DNA of 20,676 nt. It comes from JASFTV01 sp050050615. GTDB taxonomy: Bacteria; Desulfobacterota; DSM-4660; Desulfatiglandales; HGW-15. The translations under genes were made by a program, and so were the position numbers. The stretch is from contig JASFTV010000016.1 in the NCBI GenBank assembly GCA_050050615.1, positions 1-20,676 of the forward strand, in the 5' to 3' direction. Each line of letters begins with the position of its first letter. The stretch's first letter is position 1. Below the pieces are notes generated by a model. The model was not told the DNA's origin. It saw only the letters and a list, made by a program, of their open reading frames with translations, and ran no database searches. This document shows positions 1-6,082 of the stretch, in pieces.

Positions 1-68
1 TCCCAATTGCAGGTTGCGCCAGGGCGGGCCATGACACCAATACTCCAAGTTCCCATTTAGGAGTTCCC

Positions 69-500
69 ATGACACGTAAAGACAAATACGCCCAAAAACA
101 TCCGTCTGATCGCAAGATCAATCAAGACCTCGCCGACACGGTCAAAGGTCGCGCTACAAATGAGGAAATACCTTGCGCCGTAGCCTTCGACATCGTTTCC
201 GATCTGAAAGTTCCTCCCATAGAGGTGGGGTTTACCATCGACGCTCTGGAAATAAAGGTCGTCAAATGCCAGCTCGGGCTTTTCGGCTACCGGCCTCAAA
301 AGATGAAGGTCAAGCCGGCGGATAATGTATCCTCTACCCTCGAAGAAACGATCCGAAAGGAACTCGTTAACAACAAGCTTCCCTGCAAAGCCGCTTGGGA
401 AATCGCCGAGAAATCCGGGCTTCGGAAAATGGAGGTTTCCTCCGCCTGCGAGGCATTGAAGATCAAAATCTCCTCCTGCCAGCTGGGAACCTTCCGCTAG
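69..500 (+). CDS. Hypothetical protein with two tandem ~53-residue repeats
   Basis: I do not recognise a named family. The 143-residue product contains two copies of one module, roughly residues 21-73 and 91-143, that align without gaps at about 18 identical positions of 53. Each copy has a Pro-Cys pair near its start (C36, C106) and ends in a Cys-Gln-Leu-Gly motif (C67, C137), so each carries two conserved cysteines. A basic, proline-containing linker joins them. There is no signal peptide or membrane segment, so it is probably cytosolic. The ATG at 69 has an AGGAG ribosome site at 59-63. The module could be a small helical DNA- or metal-binding fold, but nothing in the sequence settles this. 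It is followed by a convergent hydrolase gene, so it is the last gene of whatever transcript it belongs to. Its coding status is well supported by the internal repeat. Confidence 0.8.
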   Translation: MTRKDKYAQKHPSDRKINQDLADTVKGRATNEEIPCAVAFDIVSDLKVPPIEVGFTIDALEIKVVKCQLGLFGYRPQKMKVKPADNVSSTLEETIRKELVNNKLPCKAAWEIAEKSGLRKMEVSSACEALKIKISSCQLGTFR

Positions 501-624
501 GAAGACTGGAAAGGTGGAATAATGGAATGATGGACCATTGGGCGAATTGGACAAGGAAGGTTCTTTCTTTGACACCCATCATTCCAGGTTGCCCCAATAT
601 TCCACGCTTCCATCATTCCTTCTT
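501..624. repeat. Intergenic repeat cluster of GGAATGATGG-type units between convergent genes
   Basis: The unit GGAATGATGG occurs at 524-533 on the plus strand. Its exact reverse complement occurs at 576-585 and again at 610-619, that is, as two direct copies 34 bases apart. Related words (TGGAATAATGG at 515-525, AATATTCCA near 596-604) extend the similarity. The stretch can fold into an imperfect hairpin and lies between the 3' ends of two converging genes. It resembles dispersed intergenic repeats of Deltaproteobacteria-type genomes; that link is from memory. It may act as a bidirectional transcription end. Confidence 0.5.
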
Positions 625-1626
625 CTACAGCGCCCTGTAGAGCGCCGGAGGCCCGGGATCCACAAGCTTAGCTCTGCCCTCCTCCACAAGGATCTCCAGA
701 TGGACAATAATCTCTGATATGGCCAGGAACACATCCCCTTCCGGCACGAATGGGAATACGTCATCAATAATCTCATAAAGGGGCCGCGTCTTTTTCTTCA
801 GCGCCTTCCACACCAGTTCCATCCTCTCCTGGTGATGTGCTTCGTAGGTCGCTATGATCCTTTGTAAATCTTCGATGTATTCGCCGTGTCCTGGGAACAC
901 ATACCGCACGTCGAGATCGGAGAGTTTATCAAGTGAATCTATGTACGCCTTGAGGCTCTGGTATTCAGGGTCATTGAGGCGATCCCTTTTTATCACCACC
1001 AATGGATTGGGTGTGATGTGCTTGATGATGTGGTCCCCGCTGAACAGGATTTTCTGTCGAGATTCATAAACGCAACAGCTCCCGGGGGTGTGGCCGGGCG
1101 TGTGGATGACCTTAAGGTGGTAACCGTCTCCCATGAACTCGTCTCCGTCCTTCATCAAAGATATACCGTCCAAGGGATCGCCTAACTCTTTAAAGGTGGA
1201 AAAGCGTTCTCTTACCTTTTCCACCTCCTCCCGGGGCATGCCGGCCATGGCCGTAAGGCTATCCGCCTCTTCACTCCACATCTCCTTCAGGAAATTCTCG
1301 CTCGATATCTGCCGCTGATCTTCAGAATGGATAAAACATTCGACCGGATGCCCCGCGGTTTCACGGATGCTGGCAGCCAGCCCAAAATGATCCATGTGGC
1401 CATGGGTGATGATGATCCGTTCGATATGTTCAATACTCAAATCCGCCCTTGCTAGCCCATTTTGAATATATTCCAATGTTCCCGGGGACTTGAGACCGGT
1501 ATCGATCAAAGTGATGGGGCCGTTACCCACAGCATATACATTGGCCGTGATCAGGTCGGACACGTCCGGAAGCGGAATCGCTATGGCATGAATGTTTTGA
1601 AATTCTGGAAAAGGTTTGATCAACAT
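625..1626 (-). CDS. MBL-fold metallo-hydrolase with C-terminal winged-helix-like domain
   Basis: This is a metallo-beta-lactamase-superfamily hydrolase. Counting from the ATG at 1626, the HxHxDH zinc motif is at residues 75-80 (HGHMDH). Further ligands are H179 in HTPGHTPG, D198 in FSGDH and H247 in FPGHG, so the dinuclear metal site looks complete. The last ~80 residues, after the fold, resemble the small helical/winged C-terminal domain of LACTB2-like members. The open frame extends to a GTG at 1638, but GAGGG lies 5 bases before the ATG at 1626, which I prefer; the GTG start would add four residues. No signal peptide is seen, so it is cytosolic. Superfamily members act as thioesterases, lactonases, glyoxalases or nucleases, and the substrate cannot be read from the sequence. 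It is transcribed divergently from the tetR gene, so a thioester or lactone of the neighbouring pathway is possible but unproven. Confidence 0.88.
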   Translation of the reverse strand: MLIKPFPEFQNIHAIAIPLPDVSDLITANVYAVGNGPITLIDTGLKSPGTLEYIQNGLARADLSIEHIERIIITHGHMDHFGLAASIRETAGHPVECFIHSEDQRQISSENFLKEMWSEEADSLTAMAGMPREEVEKVRERFSTFKELGDPLDGISLMKDGDEFMGDGYHLKVIHTPGHTPGSCCVYESRQKILFSGDHIIKHITPNPLVVIKRDRLNDPEYQSLKAYIDSLDKLSDLDVRYVFPGHGEYIEDLQRIIATYEAHHQERMELVWKALKKKTRPLYEIIDDVFPFVPEGDVFLAISEIIVHLEILVEEGRAKLVDPGPPALYRAL

Positions 1627-1873
1627 CGTTACCCTCACGTTTTCTATAGACCTTTAGACTAGGATGGTATCTCCTTCATCAAACCAATCCAAAGACCTGC
1701 GGGGTACTTTAAAGAAGAATAACGAAAAAGAGCCACAGATCAACCTCAAACTGAATTGGGCGTGATATTCTTGGGGTATTACCGCCATTTGGATCTGCTG
1801 TATAGCAACTTACTTTTCTTAAGCCCATGTTTTTTCTTGCTAATTTCTTAATTTCCCGACATGAAATTTTTTC

Positions 1874-1902
1874 TTGACATTAGATCGATCGTTCGATAGC
1901 AT
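1874..1902 (+). promoter_or_regulatory. Putative sigma-70 promoter of the tetR gene
   Basis: A perfect TTGACA at 1874-1879 is followed after 17 bases by TAGCAT at 1897-1902 (4 of 6 matches to TATAAT). The spacing is ideal. The -10 box sits on the dyad centre of the overlapping inverted repeat, so a repressor bound there would exclude RNA polymerase. Confidence 0.6.
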
Positions 1903-1923
1903 ATCGAACGATCGATCTAATGT
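1877..1923. promoter_or_regulatory. Perfect 22-bp inverted repeat, probable TetR operator
   Basis: The arms 1877-1898 and 1902-1923 are exact reverse complements separated by the 3 bases GCA. Each arm is itself a near-palindrome: ATCGATCGTTCGAT at 1884-1897 and ATCGAACGATCGAT at 1903-1916 each match their own reverse complement at 12 of 14 positions, with centres 19 bp apart. That suggests two adjacent TetR dimer sites, or one long site. It overlaps the -35 to -10 span of the candidate promoter and lies 74 bases before tetR, which fits autorepression. A TetR-type regulator would release DNA on binding a ligand, perhaps an acyl-CoA. Confidence 0.75.
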
Positions 1924-1996
1924 GATTACACTGTAATATTAACTTACCTGCCAATTTCCTCCTTTTCGCCCATTTTTTTGGGAAGTAGGAAAGCTC

Positions 1997-2608
1997 ATGC
2001 CCCAACCCACCACAATGAAGGACCAAATCATCAACGTCGCGATTGATCTCTTCTCCGCAAGGGGCTTCAACGGCACTTCTATCCGTGACATATCCGCTGC
2101 GACGGGCATGAGCATTTCCAATATTTACCACTATTTCGTAAATAAAGAAGGCCTGCTACTGGCTATTTTGCAACGCTCCTCCAGGAGGTTGCTGGACGAA
2201 TTGCGTCAGGTTTGCGGAATGGACCTCGAACCCTTGGATCGCTTCGAGGCTCTATTAGAAACGCATATCCACCTATGCAGAGAATTTGGGAAAGAAACCA
2301 AAATCTTTTTTCTGGACGAAGAGCATCTTTCCCCAGAAGGCAATGAGATAAACCTTCAGATCCAGCGTGAAGTTTTGGCTATCTATCTGGGGCAACTTCG
2401 AGAACTCGAGAGATTAGGCTATGTCCACTGTCGAAGTCTCACCGTATTAGCATTTAATATCTTGGGCGTCATCAACTGGCACTTGCGCTGGTATCGACCT
2501 GATGGCGCTTTGTCTCACGATGAAACATCTGAACAAATGATCTCCTTTATACTGCGCGGTGTCCTTGGCACACAAGCTGAGCAGGCGATCCCAGAAAGTT
2601 TTGACTAG
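1997..2608 (+). CDS. TetR/AcrR-family transcriptional regulator, KstR2-like
   Basis: This is a 203-residue one-component repressor. The N-terminal TetR helix-turn-helix spans about residues 8-54, with the recognition-helix region around residues 36-47 ending in the typical NIYHYF motif. The C-terminal ligand/dimerisation half contains a VINWHLRWYRPDG segment near residues 155-167 that resembles TetR proteins of the KstR2/fatty-acyl-CoA-responsive type. From this I infer an acyl-CoA-like inducer. The ATG at 1997 follows GGAAGTAGGA (1981-1990). A later ATG at 2015 would trim six residues and cannot be excluded. The strong inverted repeat directly upstream is its likely operator. It is co-oriented with the whole carboxylase, synthetase and thiolase series, so readthrough would place those genes under the same control. 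Confidence 0.9.
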   Translation: MPQPTTMKDQIINVAIDLFSARGFNGTSIRDISAATGMSISNIYHYFVNKEGLLLAILQRSSRRLLDELRQVCGMDLEPLDRFEALLETHIHLCREFGKETKIFFLDEEHLSPEGNEINLQIQREVLAIYLGQLRELERLGYVHCRSLTVLAFNILGVINWHLRWYRPDGALSHDETSEQMISFILRGVLGTQAEQAIPESFD

Positions 2609-2663
2609 CACAGAAGGACCGCGTGTCCGAGCTCAGGCCGGAGAAGCCAAATCATTAACGGGC

Positions 2664-2702
2664 ATCCTGAAAATGCTGGAAGGCGAAATAGCCCTTCAGG
2701 AT
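2664..2702 (+). other. Stem-loop between tetR and the carboxylase operon
   Basis: ATCCTGAA at 2664-2671 pairs with TTCAGGAT at 2695-2702, with an inner GGC/GCC pair (2682-2684 and 2691-2693). A short T-run follows at 2712-2716, but 10 bases beyond the stem, so it is a poor intrinsic terminator. It could attenuate or process the transcript in the 141-base gap before the first carboxylase gene. Confidence 0.3.
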
Positions 2703-2749
2703 AGGCAGAAGATTTTTCAGGGGGAAACAAACGAGAGGAGGAAACGGTC

Positions 2750-4771
2750 ATGGGTTACACAATAGACATTGACACAGGGGGTACGTTCACCGACGGTTTT
2801 TTCGTGTTGGATGAACATGTGGAGACAGTAAAGGTTCCAACAACACCCCACGATCTCACGATCTGCTTTTTGGACTGTGTGAGGGCAGGTGCGAAGCGTT
2901 TCGGGATACCCATTGAGGACCTGCTTTACGAAACGGATATTATCCGCTTTTCTAATACGATTGGAACCAACACGATCATCCAAAGGGATGGAAGTAAGAT
3001 AGGGCTTTTGGTCTCAGCAGGCTGTGAGAACCTGGCTCCTACACGCACAGAAAACGGCAAAGCTCCCCTTGTTCTGCCGGATATGGTGATAGGCCTCGAT
3101 GAGGAGGTTTCGACGAACGGCGATGTGATAAAAGCCCCAGATAAACAGGCAGCTATGACTGTCGCACAAAGCCTTATTGATCAAGGAGGCAGCTGTCTGG
3201 TCGTGGCTTTTGCCAATTCTGAATTCAATTCTGCTAACGAACGCTTGGTGCGCCAGATCGTTAAGAATGAGTATCCGCGAGATTTCCTTGGATCAGTGCC
3301 CGTCTTCCTCTCGTCGGACATCTCCCGTCGCTCGGGCGAAGCGGAACGAATTAACGCGGGCGTTCTCAACGCGTATATTCATGCCAAGCTGGTTCGCCTC
3401 CTTTACAAAGCTGGCGAAGAACTGCGCAAGCGCCTCTATCGTCGAAATCTCTTCATCGTACATAACAATGGCGCCGTGGCTAGGGTGGCCAAGACTCGCG
3501 CTATAAATACTTACAACTCCGGACCAGTTGCTGGACTGCTTGGTGCGCGCCTCATCGGACAGATCTACGGTGTGGACGATTTGATCTCGATGGATATGGG
3601 CGGGACGTCTTTCGATGTCGGCTATGTGCGCATGGGACAAGCAAGCTACACTCTGAACCCGGATGTGGAAGGCCTGCCTGTCAATCTACCAATGCATGCC
3701 ATTCGTGCTATCGGGGCTGGCGGTGGTTCCATTGCCTCAGTAACGGCCGGCAAGGTCCAAGTTGGACCGAAATCAGCCGGCGCCTTGCCCGGTCCGGCGT
3801 GCTTTGACCTTGGAGGAATTGAACCAACCGTAACCGATGCCGACCTCATTCTCGGAGTCCTTGACCCTGATTACTTCCTCGGCGGCACGATGAAGCTCAA
3901 CATGAAGAAAGCCAAGGAGGCCATAGAAGGAAAGGTGGCAAAAGCTTTAGGCCTCTCGGCAAAAGCAGCGGCGTTGGCTGTCAAGAACACCGTGGATGAG
4001 AATATGGGCATGCAGATAAAAGCACTCACCGATGAGTTTGGCCAAAAAGTGAACCCTCTTCTGTTGGTTTACGGCGGGGCTGGTCCAGCTCACTGCTGTC
4101 GTGTTGCAGAGGTCGCTGGTATCAAGAAGATCCTTGTGACACCTTTTTCTGCGATTTTCTCGGCCTTCTCCTCTTCGAGCATGGATGTTGGCCACCTCTA
4201 CTATCGCCGGATAGATCTGCCATTCGATGAAAAAAGTGACCTCAGTGCTCTATCTCAGCCCATTGAGGGCATGAGACGGGAGGCGCAGCGGGACATGCGT
4301 GGAGAGGGATTCTCCCCCAGCCAAGTCATTGAGGAACTGGAACTCTTTATCAGTGACTCTAAAGGACAGCAAGAAATCAAGCTCACCGAGGCTACTGACT
4401 TTTTCATGGACAAGGGCAAGGTAAAAGACATAGCTGCTCAGGCTCGGAAAGCCCTATCTTCAAAGGGACAGGTAACCTTGAAGATGGTCGGCTTGATGGT
4501 TCAAGCGCCAGTCCCTCATTATAGAGTCACAGAAACACCCCAGTCAGAGCATCCCGTGGAAAGTGCCAGAAGGGGAAGTCGGGCCGTCTTCTTGGACAGT
4601 GCTGAAGGCGGCAAGGGAACACCGGTTTACGAATGGGCAAAACTCCAAAACGGCCATCAGATTCTTGGCCCAGTGGTGATCGAATCGGAACACACAACCC
4701 TTCTTGTAAGGTCGGGGTGGAAACTCGAGATAGATCAATATAGACACGCTATACTAGAGGAGGTGTCATAG
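2750..4771 (+). CDS. HyuA-type ATPase subunit of an acetophenone-carboxylase-like enzyme (ApcA-like)
   Basis: This is a 673-residue hydantoinase A/oxoprolinase-family protein with the ASKHA ATPase fold. Phosphate-1 motif DIDTGGTFTD is at residues 6-15, phosphate-2 motif MDMGGTSFD at 281-289, and the adenosine-region motif YGGAGPAH at 441-448. In acetone and acetophenone carboxylases this subunit type hydrolyses ATP to activate the ketone and/or bicarbonate. The length fits the ~70-kDa Apc alpha-type subunit. GAGGAGG at 2735-2741 gives a clear ribosome site. It opens a five-gene run: the next start is 2 bases after its stop, and a second, different HyuA-type gene lies three genes down. Two HyuA paralogues plus HyuB plus a zinc protein favour the Apc type over acetone carboxylase or simple hydantoinase/oxoprolinase. 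The ketone substrate cannot be read from sequence. Confidence 0.88.
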   Translation: MGYTIDIDTGGTFTDGFFVLDEHVETVKVPTTPHDLTICFLDCVRAGAKRFGIPIEDLLYETDIIRFSNTIGTNTIIQRDGSKIGLLVSAGCENLAPTRTENGKAPLVLPDMVIGLDEEVSTNGDVIKAPDKQAAMTVAQSLIDQGGSCLVVAFANSEFNSANERLVRQIVKNEYPRDFLGSVPVFLSSDISRRSGEAERINAGVLNAYIHAKLVRLLYKAGEELRKRLYRRNLFIVHNNGAVARVAKTRAINTYNSGPVAGLLGARLIGQIYGVDDLISMDMGGTSFDVGYVRMGQASYTLNPDVEGLPVNLPMHAIRAIGAGGGSIASVTAGKVQVGPKSAGALPGPACFDLGGIEPTVTDADLILGVLDPDYFLGGTMKLNMKKAKEAIEGKVAKALGLSAKAAALAVKNTVDENMGMQIKALTDEFGQKVNPLLLVYGGAGPAHCCRVAEVAGIKKILVTPFSAIFSAFSSSSMDVGHLYYRRIDLPFDEKSDLSALSQPIEGMRREAQRDMRGEGFSPSQVIEELELFISDSKGQQEIKLTEATDFFMDKGKVKDIAAQARKALSSKGQVTLKMVGLMVQAPVPHYRVTETPQSEHPVESARRGSRAVFLDSAEGGKGTPVYEWAKLQNGHQILGPVVIESEHTTLLVRSGWKLEIDQYRHAILEEVS

Positions 4772-4773
4772 CC

Positions 4774-5103
4774 ATGAAAGTACGAATTACGGAGTATTTG
4801 GAAATAGACTTAGAAGACGAGAGGTGGTGCTGCCAGCGGTGTGGAGAAGCGCTCACAAGCGCCAGAGACAGCTATAAGAAGGGGTGTCTCGTCGCCGAGC
4901 GAGCACTCCAGGAGGTACACCCTCCCTTGATCGAAGGGCAAGCTTACAGTTTCTGTCCAGATCCAAATTTCTGCCGACTCATTGAGTTCTATTGTCCTCA
5001 CTGCGGAGTGATGATTGAAAATGAATATCTTCCCCCTGGACACCCTATCACCGACGACATTGCGCTTGACATAGACGAACTGAAGCGAAAACACGGAAAG
5101 TGA
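4774..5103 (+). CDS. Small zinc-binding carboxylase subunit (ApcB / acetone carboxylase gamma-like)
   Basis: The 109-residue protein is rich in paired cysteines: C19/C20-x2-C23 near the N-terminus, C61 and C67 in the middle, and C74-x2-C77 in a YCPHCG motif. The pattern of a CPxxxxxC-RxIEFYCPxCG block followed by an acidic tail matches the small gamma subunit of acetone carboxylase and the ~15-kDa zinc subunit of acetophenone carboxylase, as far as I recall those families. It probably holds one structural zinc and bridges the large subunits. The ATG begins 2 bases after the stop of the upstream HyuA gene, and its GAGGAGG-type site (4757-4763) lies within that gene. Its stop is followed one base later by the next start, so translational coupling is likely. 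It has no signal peptide. Confidence 0.8.
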   Translation: MKVRITEYLEIDLEDERWCCQRCGEALTSARDSYKKGCLVAERALQEVHPPLIEGQAYSFCPDPNFCRLIEFYCPHCGVMIENEYLPPGHPITDDIALDIDELKRKHGK

Positions 5104-5104
5104 G

Positions 5105-6058
5105 ATGGAAACGGGGCGTCAACTCTTTAATCACTTCCTAACGGGCTCGATACTACCAAGGCCACCCTTCGTCCCGCTTCTCAGAGGTCTGGAGGCCAGG
5201 GTCGGAGGAATATCTTCTAAAACAATGACTTCGGACCCTACATTATGGGCTAACAGCCTCATGAAAACGACCGAATTATTTGGCTTCGACGGCGTGGTGA
5301 TAGGGTTCGATTTTACCCTGATGGCCGAGGCCTGTGGGTGTCAAATTACGTGGCAAAATGACAGACCCATCATCTCGACTCAACCAACAACGTTAAGCGA
5401 TGCGCCCGAAGAAAGCGGAGGATTAAAACATGCTTTGGAAGTAGCCAGAAGAGTCTTCCAGCTTTGCCGAAAAGAGCGAGCCTGCGTTGCCGCGATAACC
5501 GGCCCTGTGACGCTATCTAACCAGCTTTTCGGCCGGGAGCATGGACCTAACCGCATCGGGGATGTAAAACAGGTTGTTGTCCGGGTAGTTGAAGCATTTT
5601 GCCAGACGCGTCCAGATGTCCTGGTTTTCATGGAGGGACGTCCTTTGGCACTGGCCGAACTGAGCATCGCTCACCGGCGCATTTACAATACCATCAAGAA
5701 CATCTCATCTTATTTCAACATCGCTACCAGTCTTTATCTTCAAGGTTATCATCCAGAAAACCTTGACCAGTTTTCGAAGCTTGAAATGGATATCTACGTT
5801 CTTGGCCCGCCTCTCATCGGGGGCAACTTGCCGTTGTCTGAGTTATGGGATTTAGGAACAGATGCACTAGGGGTAGGGTTAGGCTTGCCCTTAGACGACC
5901 TCGAAAAAGCGAAGGAACTTATTAACGGGGGATTGCGCCTGTATCATGCCAAACGGGACCGGGGTTTCTTTTTCACGAGCTTAGGCCCGGTAACACATGA
6001 TGCTAGTCCCGAACGGATTCATAGTCTGATCAGGGAAATCAACAGTATAAATCTGTAA
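5105..6058 (+). CDS. Uroporphyrinogen-decarboxylase-fold protein embedded in the carboxylase operon
   Basis: The 317 residues have UROD/methyltransferase-superfamily features: an FDFTLMAEACGC segment (68-79) like the conserved Asp-containing UROD block, an ITGPVTLSNQLFG block (131-143), and a C-terminal FTSLGPVTHDASPERI block (290-305) in the place of the family's SPGC-x-TP-x-EN motif. It lacks the HxC...C zinc motif of MtaA/CmuA-type corrinoid methyltransferases: residues 211-219 read YLQGYHPEN, and the final block has no cysteine. I also do not see the RQAGR motif of true UROD. It is therefore probably neither a haem-synthesis enzyme nor a zinc-dependent methyltransferase. Its start lies 1 base after the zinc-subunit stop, so it is coupled to the carboxylase. 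Its ~35-kDa size matches what I recall for the separate Apc epsilon subunit (~34 kDa). That equivalence is inference. The SD site GGAAAG is only moderate. Confidence 0.78.
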   Translation: METGRQLFNHFLTGSILPRPPFVPLLRGLEARVGGISSKTMTSDPTLWANSLMKTTELFGFDGVVIGFDFTLMAEACGCQITWQNDRPIISTQPTTLSDAPEESGGLKHALEVARRVFQLCRKERACVAAITGPVTLSNQLFGREHGPNRIGDVKQVVVRVVEAFCQTRPDVLVFMEGRPLALAELSIAHRRIYNTIKNISSYFNIATSLYLQGYHPENLDQFSKLEMDIYVLGPPLIGGNLPLSELWDLGTDALGVGLGLPLDDLEKAKELINGGLRLYHAKRDRGFFFTSLGPVTHDASPERIHSLIREINSINL

Positions 6059-6082
6059 CCGCTATTGAAAAGGAGGAATTTT

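Larger units (their letters stand above)
1639..1996. other. Divergent intergenic region between the MBL hydrolase and tetR
   Basis: This 358-base AT-rich spacer separates two divergently transcribed genes. It holds the promoter/operator described separately at 1874-1923, followed by a leader of about 90 bases before tetR. I saw no convincing sigma-70 promoter for the minus-strand hydrolase and no small ORF with a ribosome site in 1640-1870. Confidence 0.6.

Noticed and set aside
48..70. AGTTCCCAT duplicated just before the first gene (48-56 and 62-70)
   Set aside because: It is a short two-copy word with no symmetry or further copies, so no feature can be supported.
1877..1923. The 22-bp inverted repeat as an intrinsic terminator or a small RNA hairpin
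   Set aside because: It has no T-run after it and overlaps a promoter, so the predicted transcript begins downstream of the left arm. Operator is the better reading.
2559..2765. Possible 68-residue ORF across the tetR end and the following gap
   Set aside because: It overlaps the tetR end and the next gene's start in another frame, lacks a ribosome site and has no family-like sequence.
5105..6058. Calling this gene hemE or a corrinoid methyltransferase
   Set aside because: The RQAGR motif of UROD and the HxC...C zinc motif of MtaA-type enzymes are not seen, and the gene is embedded in a carboxylase operon.
6065..6082. TTG start extending the second HyuA protein by six residues
   Set aside because: The extension is the AAGGAGG ribosome site itself read as codons; the ATG at 6083 is correctly spaced and matches the paralogue.
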